Shown one piece after another: positions 53,096 through 62,306 of a stretch of 64,000 nt of DNA. The stretch comes from Spiroplasma ixodetis Y32 (GTDB lineage: Bacteria; Bacillota_I; Bacilli_A; Mycoplasmatales; VBWQ01). Each line of letters starts with the position of its first letter. Position 1 is the stretch's first letter. Location: the NCBI RefSeq assembly GCF_030316605.1, contig NZ_CP127039.1:1488001-1552000 (forward strand), in the 5' to 3' direction. Below the pieces are notes generated by a model. The model was given only the letters and a program-made list of their open reading frames with translations, was not told the origin of the DNA and did not search any database. The translations under genes were made by a program, and so were the position numbers.

Positions 53096-54479
53096 GGCAT
53101 AAGTTAGTTAAGTTTACTCCTATAATTTTTAATCTAGACAGTATGATTAGTTTAAATAATTAATAGTTAAGGAGTAAAGATGAAATATAAAGTTTATACA
53201 AGAAAAATTAAACTAGATGTTTTAAATGAATATGTAGTGATTAAAAAATTAAAAACCATTGATATTAAAACCAAATATCAATTATCAACCAGATCATTAA
53301 TTTATAATTGAGTAAAAAAATATCAAAAAAATAATAAATTAATTACTATTCATACTTTTCAAACAAATCATCAAATAGATAAAGTGAATATCAAAGATAA
53401 AAATTTAAAACTTGAAAATAAAAAACTCAAAAAGTCACTACTAAAAGAAAAAATAAAAAATGAATTTTTAAGACAAAAACAATCCTGTGATAAAGAATTA
53501 AAAAACAATCAAAATATTTTAAATAGTAAATTATTGAAAAGTAAATGTTTTTTAATAGTTGATAAATATAGAAATAAAAATTATGGAATTAATGACATAA
53601 TTAGTTTGTTACCTATCAGTAAAGTTGCATATTATAAATGAATAAAAAACGGTAAAAAGAAATACCAAACAAAAATTGATAATGAGTTATTAAAAGAATT
53701 AAATAAAATTGTTGTTATTAGCAACAAAGATAAAATAATTAAAATTACTAGTTTAGAAAAGGTGAGATTAGAATTAAAGAAAAACAACACCAATCTTAAA
53801 TGCAGTAAAAACAGCATTATGAGGTTATTAGAAGATAATAATATCACAAACTATTAACCAAACCCAAAAAACAGCGTAGAGCGAAATCTAATTCCTTAAA
53901 ATCAAATTTCCAAGATTTATTAAAACGTAATTTTACCAGTAATACTTATCTTGAAAAAGTTGGCATCGATGGTACTTGATTTAAAGAATTAATTATTAAT
54001 AATAAAAAAACTAAATTATTATTAGAAATTGCTACAGATATGAATAGTAATGCTATAGTTGGTTGAAAAATTAATAAAAGTGAAAATGCAATAACCATTT
54101 TAAATGTTCTTAATCAAGTAACAAAGGCAAGTCGTAAAGAACATAAAATATTTGCAACATTTATCCAATCTGATTTAGGTTCAGGTAATACTAGTAAAAT
54201 AGTTACAAATAGTTTTAATAAAAGTAAAACTTTAATTCATTCAAAAATTTTATCAGGATTTAAAGGCAACCAAGTAAGTGAATGTTTAAATCGCTGAATC
54301 AAAAGAGATTTTAAAATTATGTTTGGTAACAAGTTTAATAGCATTAAACATTTCACAGAAGCATTAAGAAAATTTATTAACTGATGAAATAATGATAGAA
54401 TGATTTTACGATTAAAAATGTCTCCAAACCAATTTGTACAGATTTGAAGACAAGAAAGTAAACTTATCTAACCAATGCC
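53096..54479 (+). mobile_element. IS-D copy 4, 1384 bp, inside IS-B
   Basis: Both repeats present (GGCATAAG at 53096, CCAATGCC at 54479), 3-bp duplication TAT. Inserted into IS-B orfB. Confidence 0.88.
53180..54472 (+). pseudogene. IS-D transposase with frameshift
   Basis: Open from ATG 53180 to codon about 224, where ATCACAAACTATTAA (2 bases more than copy 2, one less than copy 5) shifts the frame into a stop; the rest (LTKPKKQRRAKSN to the end) is in another frame and otherwise complete. Confidence 0.8.
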
Positions 54480-54571
54480 TATCATTCAAAAATCATCATA
54501 ATAAAGTCAATGATAGTCAAATAACCAATCTTGTTAATAGAAACTTTAATAATAGAATTAAAAATGAAGTT

Positions 54572-54751
54572 ATTGAACAGTCACAAGCATTAGATTTTAC
54601 TGTTGATGATACTAGAGCAGTAGGATTAGATAAGTTAGATAATATATTACAGACTGAAAAGAAAGAAATTGAAAATACTGTATGTCGTGCATGTTATTAT
54701 AAAAATAAACATTTTAAAAAAAATAAAAAAAATGTTAAAATAAATGCATAA
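54572..54751 (+). pseudogene. plectrovirus ATPase-downstream protein, C-terminal fragment
   Basis: From the IS-B border the frame reads EQSQALDFTVDDTRAVGLDK, LDNILQTEKKEIENTVCRAC and YYKNKHFKKNKKNVKINA to TAA 54751. Homologous to 52052-52463 (about 90 percent alike by eye) but in plus orientation, from a different plectrovirus copy. Confidence 0.7.
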
Positions 54752-54829
54752 ATTTAATATAAGTTTTTAACTCATTATTTTATTTTAAATAAATGAGTTT
54801 TATATTTAAATTTAAAAAAGGAAAAAAAT

Positions 54830-55232
54830 ATGAATCAAGAAAATATAAAAAAAAATAAATCAATTAGATAGAGAAATTAGAGAAGATGAAGATGAAATAC
54901 GTAATCTTGAAAGACAATTACAAGAAATTGATAGACAGATATCAATTATGGAAAGTAATTTAATATTTTTAGAAAATGAAAAAATGCAAATAGAAAATGA
55001 TTGTGTTTCCACAAATTCAAAATTATTAAGTGTTAGTGCTACTGATTCTCTTCAATATGGCAGAGAATTAAAGTCATCAGGAGCATTAATGGGACATAAA
55101 AATCGACAAATAAATAAAGAAAAAAATGAACTAACCAAAGGTAAACAAAAAAAGAATTCTCTTGAAAGACAAATAAATGATATGAAACAAAGATTAAGAA
55201 TAAATATATCTAAAAGAAGTCAATTTTGCTAA
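54830..55232 (+). pseudogene. plectrovirus coiled-coil protein, frameshift in A9
   Basis: ATG 54830 with AAAGGAAA. After MNQENIKK an A9 run puts the frame into TAG; with one A less it continues INQLDREIREDEDEIRNLER, QLQEIDRQISIMESNLIFLE and on to GKQKKNSLERQINDMKQRLR and TAA 55232. About 133 residues, nearly all coiled coil with two-stranded heptads and a central polar break (STNSKLLSVSATDSLQYGRE). It is between the ATPase-tail gene and hairpin cluster P3. Confidence 0.6.
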
Positions 55233-55269
55233 AAATATAAATAAAATAAACCTATATTAATGGTCGGTG

Positions 55270-55348
55270 CCAACCAGAACCTTGGTTGGTTGGCCGTGGG
55301 GTTTACCCCACTTGGGTGAGTTGCGAAGCAACAAGGGGCAAAGCCCCT
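55270..55348. repeat. plectrovirus hairpin cluster P3
   Basis: CCAACC/GGTTGG (55270-55275 with 55284-55289), GTGGGGT/ACCCCAC (55296-55302 with 55305-55311), GTTGC-GAA-GCAAC (55320-55332) and AGGGGC-AAA-GCCCCT (55334-55348). Opposite orientation to P2 and almost the same sequence, in line with its plus-strand genes. Confidence 0.75.
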
Positions 55349-55676
55349 ATTACTTGATAATATTTTTTTTACATTTATAAAGGTTAAAAAATAAAAATAA
55401 AATTTAATTTTCAATACTGATAATAAAATATTAAATAAATATTTAATTAAAATTAAAATGAAAAAAATTATTAAAGTGAAAAATAATTAATTAAAAAAAA
55501 GAAAAGAAAATCATATAAAATATATTTATAGTTGTTCAAGTTTTAATAATTAATGATGCTAATTTTATATTACTATTAATTATTTAATACCACCTAAATA
55601 ACTTAAAAATAACGCTACATTTTACTAATATATTCAATGATACAAAACATAATAATTTTAGAAAGAGTGATAAAAT
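55349..55676. other. AT-rich intergenic region upstream of ridA
   Basis: About 330 bp with no gene and no clear repeat. It must hold the ridA promoter; TATTAATTATTTAATA-type AT stretches near 55575 are compatible, but no unambiguous -35/-10 pair is seen. Confidence 0.5.
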
Positions 55677-56057
55677 ATGAAAAATATTATTCATACTCCT
55701 AATGCTCCTGCTGCCATTGGGCCATATAGTCAAGCAATAATTGCAGGTGACTTTTTATATATTTCTGGGCAATTACCAATTAATAGTAAAACAGGTGAAT
55801 TTATTGGCACTGACATTTCTTCACAAACTAAGCAAAGTTTATTAAATATTAAAGCAATTTGTGAAGCTGCTAATATTACTTTAAATAATATTGTAAAAGT
55901 TAATATTTTCTTAAAAGACTTAAATCACTTTGTTGAAATGAATAAAGTTTATGGAGAAATATTTGATGCACACGCTCCAGCAAGAGCAGCAGTTCAAGTT
56001 GCTAGAATTCCCAAAGATGCATTAATTGAAATTGAAGCAATTGCTTATTTAAAATAA
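55677..56057 (+). CDS. ridA: RidA family enamine/imine deaminase
   Basis: 126 residues, usual length. ATG 55677 with GAAAGAG. Family signature throughout: [53 protein letters not shown], and the C-terminal [20 protein letters not shown] with the substrate-binding Arg and Glu. It hydrolyses reactive enamines made by PLP enzymes such as threonine dehydratase or trans-sulfuration enzymes. A broken cystathionine-type PLP gene lies 4 kb further on. Monocistronic; IS-A copy 13 follows 17 bp after the stop. Confidence 0.92.
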   Translation: MKNIIHTPNAPAAIGPYSQAIIAGDFLYISGQLPINSKTGEFIGTDISSQTKQSLLNIKAICEAANITLNNIVKVNIFLKDLNHFVEMNKVYGEIFDAHAPARAAVQVARIPKDALIEIEAIAYLK

Positions 56058-56074
56058 TTTTTCTAATTTTATTT

Positions 56075-57015
56075 CGGACTTCTCCCCACATGTACTTGTG
56101 GAGGAAACAATGAAATTGAATGAGTTCAACAATGCTTTTCAAACAGAACAGGATTGTTTAAAATATATAGCAAGTTTGAAGAAAAACAAATGTATCATGT
56201 GTTCTTGAACAAGTTTGAATACTTCTAATCTAAGAAGAATAAGATGTTTGAAATGTCATCAAACATTTAGTATTCTTCATGGCACCATTTTTTACAAGTC
56301 ACAAACACCTTTGAGATTTTGATTTTATCTCATCTTTAGATGAATAAACACCAAACATGGAATTACATCAACTGATGTTGCAAAAGAATTGGGTGTGACT
56401 TTGAAAACTGCTTGAAGAATGGGTCATGAAATCAGAAATCGTATTGCCAAACAAGAACATCAATTTATTGTTGAGGGCATAGTGCAAATGGATGAAATGT
56501 ATCTTTCACATATGGGTTTTAAAAAACAAGGAAGATCTTTGATAAATAAAACATTAATTGTTGGGATTTATGAAAAAACAACCAATAATTTAATTGTGAA
56601 AGTAATCAAAAACGCAAAAAGTAAAAATCTTTTGCAGTTTGCAAGAAACCATATTTCTTCAAAGTGTGATGTACATACTAATTCTTGAAAAGGATATCGT
56701 GATTTCAAATCACTTTTCCCTAATCACAAAACAGTTAACCATCAAGATGGTTATGTTTCAAAAATTGGCGTAAATACCAATCAAATTGAATCAGTATGAA
56801 AACATATACGAAGAACATTTAAAACACATATCAAAGTTGCAAAACATCATGTTCATTTATATGCCAAAGAAGCTGCATATAAATTCAACAAGATACCTAC
56901 TTTTGAAACTGTAATGCTATGTTTCATTTAAAAATGTGGGGATAAGTCCGTAGATAGGCTTTTCTCAGCATTTATGTGATAAAATTTAAAAATAGTACAT
57001 AAAGGGAGAAAAGCC
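56075..57015 (+). mobile_element. IS-A copy 13, 941 bp
   Basis: Perfect duplication TTTTATTT at 56067-56074 and 57016-57023. Inner repeat has GGGGATAAGTCCG. Shares the AATCTAAG change with copy 2. Confidence 0.9.
56110..56931 (+). CDS. IS1595-family transposase (IS-A copy 13), second catalytic Asp mutated
   Basis: Open 273 codons, but VHTDSW reads VHTNSW: the second Asp of the DDE triad is Asn, which should abolish strand transfer. A recent inactive copy. Confidence 0.87.
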
Positions 57016-57113
57016 TTTTATTTTTTTATTGCATATCTAAATTTTTAACTATAAAATTAAATCAAGATTTATTTAGAAAAAGTACTTTAAAATTTAAAAA
57101 GTTTTATTCATAT

Positions 57114-57150
57114 AAAAATGATATTAGTAAAATAAACTAATATCATTTTT
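57114..57150 (+). terminator. strong hairpin terminator
   Basis: AAAAATGATATTAGT pairs perfectly with ACTAATATCATTTTT, 7-base loop. Probably the ridA terminator, displaced by IS-A copy 13. Confidence 0.75.
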
Positions 57151-57246
57151 AATGATACATTACTACACTTTCCAATTTAATATTCTTACTACAATTTCAC
57201 ACTTTTCTCAAAATTCTAAATATTTTATACTTAAACAAGGCATTGG

Positions 57247-58405
57247 TTAGATAAGTTTACTTTCTTGTCTTCAAATCTGTACAAATTGGTTTGGAGACAT
57301 TTTTAATCGTAAAATCATTCTATCATTATTTCATCAGTTAATAAATTTTCTTAATGCTTCTGTGAAATGTTTAATGCTATTAAACTTGTTACCAAACATA
57401 ATTTTAAAATCTCTTTTGATTCAGCGATTTAAACATTCACTTACTTGGTTGCCTTTAAATCCTGATAAACTTTTTGAATGAATTAAAGTTTTACTTTTAT
57501 TAAAACTATTTGTAACTATTTTACTAGTATTACCTGAACCTAAATCAGACTGGATAAATGTTGCAAATATTTTATGTTCTTTACGACTTGCCTTTGTTAC
57601 TTGATTAAGAACATTTAAAATGGTTACTGCATTTTCACTTTTATTAATTTTTCAACCAACTATAGCATTACTATTCATATCTGTAGCAATTTCTAATAAT
57701 AATTTAGTTTTTTTATTATTAATAATTAATTCTTTAAATCAAGTACCATCGATGCCAACTTTTTCAAGATAAGTATTACTGGTAAAATTACGTTTTAATA
57801 AATCTTGGAAATTTGATTTTAAGGCATTAGATTTCGCTCTACGCTGTTTTTTGGGTTTGGTTAATAGTTTGGTGATATTATTATCTTCTAATAACCTCAT
57901 AATGCTGTTTTTACTGCATTTAAGATTGGTGTTGTTTTTCTTTAATTCTAATCTCACCTTTTCTAAACTAGTAATTTTAATTATTTTATCTTTGTTGCTA
58001 ATAACAACAATTTTATTTAATTCTTTTAATAACTCATTATCAATTTTTGTTTGATATTTCTTTTTACCATTTTTTATTCATTTATAATATGCAACTTTAC
58101 TGATAGGTAACAAACTAATTATGTCATTAATTCCATAATTTTTATTTCTATATTTATCAACTATTAAAAAACATTTACTTTTCAATAATTTACTATTTAA
58201 AATACGGACTTCTCCCCACAAGTACATGTGGGGAGAAGTCCGTTAATTTATTATTTTTTTGATATTTTTTTACTCAATTATAAATTAATGATCTGGTTGA
58301 TAATTGATATTTGGTTTTAATATCAATGGTTTTTAATTTTTTAATCACTACATATTCATTTAAAACATCTAGTTTAATTTTTCTTGTATAAACTTTATAT
58401 TTCAT
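57247..58405 (-). pseudogene. IS-D transposase, internally deleted
   Basis: ATG 58405; codons about 55 to 110 are lost at the 38-bp palindrome. The rest is open (GINDIISLLPISKVAYYKWI, DNNITKLLTKPKKQRRAKSN, GIDGTWFKEL, SDLGSG) to TAA 57247. It keeps the Thr codon missing in copy 2. Confidence 0.8.
58205..58242. repeat. 38-bp palindrome made of two IS-A ends
   Basis: CGGACTTCTCCCCAC (right-type end) joined to AAGTACATGTGGGGAGAAGT plus CCG (inverted left end); near-perfect palindrome. No transposase left and no direct duplication. Confidence 0.8.
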
Positions 58406-58559
58406 CTTTACTCCTTAACTATTAATTATTTAAACTAATCATACTGTCTAGATTAAAAATTATAGGAGTAAACTTAACTAACTTATGCCCAATTTAATAA
58501 AATACATTCTAAATAAATCTTAATCTATATAAAATATCAATAATAAACTAAAATTATGT

Positions 58560-59717
58560 TGTAGATTAGACACACTTTTTGGACTAATAAAAGTTTTTAT
58601 AACTTTATATTATTAGTTGAGGTGTAGTTTAAAATGAAATATTTAATTAATAGTGCTGATTTTACTAAATTTGATTATAAATTTAACAAGTTTGTAGAAA
58701 AGTATAAAAATGATAAAAATATTAATAAAGTTAATATTTATTATCGTAAATTTAAAAAATTTTGTTTTTTATTTAAAAATAAAAATTCTTGTAAAGAAAT
58801 AATTTCTCAATTACATATGCCAAAGCAAACTTTTTATTATTGAGCTAAACGTTTTTATGATATTTTCTACAAAAATAAACCTTTTGAAGAATTATTATTT
58901 AAATCAACAAAACCTAAAAATATTAAATATTTGTATAATTTGGAATTATCAGAAAAATTTATAAATTATTTTGTTCAGTATAAAGAAGAGTTTGGTATAG
59001 GTGCTTTTCAATTTTGTTATTTAATAAGAAATATTGATGATATTAGGTTTAATTTTTTGCCAAAACCTTCGGTTAAAACTATATATCGTTGATTAAAACG
59101 TTTTGGTTTTTATTCACAAAAAACTATTAAGAAAAAACATTTGAGATATGAAGTAAAAGAAACTGGATTATTGCAGACTGATATTAAAGTAGTATCAGAT
59201 TATATAACAGGAAGTAAAAGATGATATATTATTGATTTTATTGATGAAAAAACTCGAATTACTTATTGTTATCCATCTGAACAAGCACAAACCAGAGATA
59301 TTGTAAATGCTACTAAAAATGCTTTAAATTTTTATGAAAAATTGGGAATTAAAATTAAAAGAATTAGAACTGATAATGGTAGTCAATATGTTAATACATC
59401 TTGTGGAAAACCACAAAGGAATCGTTGATTTACAAATTTTTGTAATAAAAAAGGTATAGTTCATGAAACTACACCGTTTAGATCACCACAGAGTAATGGT
59501 AAGATTGAAAGATTTCATAGAAATTGAAGTAATTTATTTGAAATAAAACCATATTTAAATAGTGATTTTAGTTTATTTCAAAAATTAGTTAATTCTTTTC
59601 AAGAATATTATAACAATTCTAAACCACATAAATCATTAGGGTTAATGACTCCTATGGATTATTTTGATAAACTTTTATTAGATGGAAAATAGTCCAAAAT
59701 GTCTGTACTACCTTACA
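58560..59717 (+). mobile_element. IS-C complete copy, 1158 bp, with 15-bp duplication
   Basis: Left TGTAGATTAG at 58560, right CTTACA at 59717. AAACTAAAATTATGT flanks at 58545-58559 and 59719-59733, giving a 15-bp target duplication. Confidence 0.88.
58634..59692 (+). CDS. IS481-like transposase (IS-C)
   Basis: 352 residues, intact with TGA as Trp. Same layout as 15132-16190 with few changes (KFKKFCFLFKN, IRNIDDIRF, IKPYLNSDF, NNSKPHKSLG). DDE motifs TDIKVV, TDNGSQY and KIERFH are kept. Confidence 0.8.
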
Positions 59718-60046
59718 AAAACTAAAATTATGTTAATTAATAAAAACTATAATAAGTATTGAATTTAAAATATGAATTTAAATATTACTAGTAAAAAGGT
59801 AACCTTTTTTATTAAAAAAAAATTTACTATAAAATAACAAAAAGATATTGTGGTATTTTCATATAAAAATTGAATATTAGATTATAACTACTTTTTTAAA
59901 ACAAGATTGTTAACATTAATCTAAGATATTTATATACTTTAATATAAACTTGCTACCTTTATTTTATATAAAAGGTAGTTTTAAAATACAAATTAAATGG
60001 AAATAACATAAAAATAAAATAAATTTATATCTATAAGGAGATAATT
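59718..60046. other. leader region of the trans-sulfuration gene with two hairpins
   Basis: 329 bp without ORF. AAAAAGGT/ACCTTTTT (59793-59809) followed by a T-containing stretch, and CTACCTTT/AAAGGTAG (59953-59960 with 59971-59978) followed by TTTT. Two terminator-like stems before a sulfur amino acid gene could be plain terminators or a leader attenuator; no T-box or SAM-riboswitch core is visible. Confidence 0.5.
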
Positions 60047-61243
60047 ATGACAAAAATTAAAAAAAAATAAAAATAATTACCACATTGCAACTAAATTAAT
60101 TCATTGTGGTAATTATAATGATAAATTTGGAGCCGCTCTACCTCCCCTATTTATCTATCAACAACTTTTGCTTTTGATAGTGCCGAACAAGGTGGTAGGA
60201 TATTTAATTTACAAAAAGAAGGATATGTTTATACAAGAATTGGTAATCCAACAACAACTGTTTTAGAAAAACGAATGGCGCATTTAGAAGGATCAGAAAA
60301 AGCAATTGCTTTCTCATCGGGTATGGGTGCCATTGCATCTACTTTTTGAACATTATTGAATGCTACTGACAATTTATTATCATCAAAAACAATTTATGGT
60401 GGCACTCATTCACTTATTGAAAAAGGAATATCACGCTTTCAAATTGAAGTTGATTTTGCTGATTTTACTAAACTTGATGAAATTAAAAAAAATTTAAAAC
60501 CAAATACTAAAGTTGTTTTTTTTCGAAACACCAGCTAATCCTACTCTAGAAATTTTAGATATTAAAGCAATTAGTGATATTGTCCATCAATATAATCCAC
60601 AAATTCAAGTAATTGTTGATAATACTTTTTCTACACCAATCATTACTAAACCTTTAATTTTTGGTGCTGATATTGTTATCCATTCAGCAACAAAGTATAT
60701 TAACGGTCATTCTAATGTTATGGCCGGAATTGTTTGTGGTAAAAGTACTTTAATAAATAAAATTCGTTTTGAAGGATTAAAAGATTTAACAGGAGCTGTA
60801 TTATCACCTCACGATGCCTTTTTCTTGTTTTAAGAGGACTATCAACTTTAGAATTACGATTATGAAGAGCTTGCAAAAATGCAAGAATAATTTCAGCAAG
60901 ATTAAAAGAACATCCTAAGATTAAAAAAGTATTTTATCCTGGACTAACTAATTCAGCAACAGAACAAGTATTTTATGAACAACAAATGAAATTACCAGGA
61001 GCAATGATTAGTTTCAAATTAAAATGTGGATATGATGGAGGAATCAAACTATTAAATAATTTAAAATTAATAATTTTGGCAGTTTCTTTAGGTGGAGTTG
61101 AGTCATTGATTGAACATCCTGCTTCAATGACACATTCTACTTATAATGCACAAGAATTAGCAGATGCAAATATTTCAGAAGGTATTGTTCGTCTTTCAAT
61201 TGGTATTGAATATGTTGAAGATTTATGAAATGATTTGGAATAA
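60047..61243 (+). pseudogene. cystathionine gamma-lyase/synthase-type PLP enzyme, four frameshifts
   Basis: AAGGAG before ATG 60047. Parts in order: HIATKLIHCGNYNDKFGAAL, YVYTRIGNPTTTVLEKRMAH, FSSGMGAIASTFW, TIYGGTHSLI, VDNTFSTPI, and the PLP lysine in HSATKYINGHSNVMAG, then GGVESLIEHPASMTHSTY and SIGIEYVEDLWNDLE. This is the Cys/Met metabolism PLP family (cystathionine gamma-synthase, gamma-lyase or methionine gamma-lyase). The frame breaks at an A9 run (60059-60067), a C-run near 60147, a T8 run near 60519 and near 60830. A terminator follows. Confidence 0.85.
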
Positions 61244-61277
61244 GCATTAAAAAAACTATAATAATTATTTATATATA

Positions 61278-61303
61278 AAAAATAGACTCATGAGTCTATT
61301 TTT
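61278..61303. terminator. bidirectional terminator
   Basis: AAAAATAGACTCA directly followed by TGAGTCTATTTTT: perfect palindrome between two convergent genes, with T-runs on both strands. Confidence 0.85.
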
Positions 61304-61325
61304 CATTTATAAATAAAACAATTTA

Positions 61326-62273
61326 TTAGCAATATGCAACCATCAATAACATGCTACCACTTAAACAAAAATCAGTATAACCATTTGGTAAAATAAATGA
61401 GTCACCTTTTTTAATACTAGTATCATCAATTATACCATTACCATCCAATACTGAGATTTGCAATCATCTAGTATTAGGATAACTATAATGCTTAATTCCC
61501 TCATTAATTAATTTAATTAACTTAAAAAACTTATTATCAACTAAATAATTATCATGGCCATTAGCTTCACTACTATTTAAATCAGGGGCTAAAACAATAG
61601 TTGATGCTTCTTTCAAATGCAAATTTCGTAAATTACCAAGTTCATCTTTACGATCATAATCATATAAACGATATGTAATATCTGATGATTGTTGTAGTTC
61701 AAAAACCATAGTATGTGCTAATAAGCCATGAATTTTTAGAGAAGGAACATAAATAAATTGATCTTTTTTAATTGGAATATATTTTAATAGTTTATGTCAT
61801 TGTTCTTTTGCCAATCATTGATTAAACTGATCTTTGGTTTTAGCATTATGACCCAAAATAACTCTACCTTTGGGTAAACATTCTAATATATATCAACATT
61901 CAGTTTTTCCTAAACATTGATGATTTTTTTCTGCGAATTTATCATCAGGGTGAATTTGAACGCTTAAACTATCATTTGCGTCTAAAATTTTTGTTAACAA
62001 CGGATATTCTTTATTAATCACACTACCTGAACTATCAAGATTAGCAAATAAACTAGGTTGCTGTTTAAACAATTCTGCTAAACTTAATCCCTTATACTCG
62101 CCATTTAAAACATAACTCATTCCATTGGGATGAGCACTAACTAATCATGCTTCACCAATTGGTGTATTTTTAGGTAAATCAAAATTAAATTTGTGTGCTA
62201 ATTTTTGACTACCTCATAATTTGCGAATAAAAGCAGGTTTTAAAAAAAATATTTGTGATGTGCTATTATTCAT
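61326..62273 (-). CDS. manA: mannose-6-phosphate isomerase, class I
   Basis: 315 residues in code 4, ATG 62273 (MNNSTSQIFFLKPAFIRKLW), the length of the Bacillus-type enzyme. Zinc site: QIHPDD (Gln/His) and GKTECW (Glu), and the late His in PSLKIHGLLA; also IGEAWLVSAHPNGMSYV and RLYDYDR. It interconverts mannose-6-P and fructose-6-P and so feeds mannose into glycolysis. It follows fruA by 33 bp on the same strand, so the two are likely one operon for fructose/mannose-type sugars. Confidence 0.9.
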
Positions 62274-62306
62274 ATTCACTCTCCTAAACTTTCATTATTT
62301 ATTCAA

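Larger units (their letters stand above)
52464..54571 (+). mobile_element. IS-B copy 4, left part, split by IS-D
   Basis: Left repeat TGGATGGGTTACACTTTATT at 52464, complete orfA, 5' half of orfB interrupted by IS-D (53096-54479, TAT duplication), then about 90 bp more of orfB ending at GAAGTTATTG (54571), fused to plectrovirus DNA. The right end is lost. Confidence 0.85.
52864..54571 (+). pseudogene. IS-B orfB fragment, split by IS-D
   Basis: ATG 52864 (MCRFLKLSKSTYYFNLKKK, two residues shorter in the KKEK stretch than other copies) to ISKYTKL at the IS-D border, resuming at 54480 with SFKNHHNKVNDSQITNLVNR. Truncated before the DDE core. Confidence 0.75.
57239..58489 (-). mobile_element. 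IS-D copy 5 with internal deletion
   Basis: Right repeat at 57239, left repeat ending at 58489, 3-bp duplication CAA. About 170 bp of the 5' part are replaced by a 38-bp palindrome made of IS-A ends. Confidence 0.85.

Noticed and set aside
54434..54751. Chimeric ORF joining IS-D/IS-B ends to a plectrovirus protein
   Set aside because: The start lies inside IS-D; only the part after 54572 is viral coding sequence.
55229..55414. Reverse ORF across the hairpin cluster
   Set aside because: It is translated palindrome sequence with no ribosome site; the DNA is better explained as the viral non-coding region.
59793..59978. SAM or T-box riboswitch before the PLP enzyme gene
   Set aside because: Only simple stems with short loops are visible; no conserved riboswitch core or T-box motif was found.
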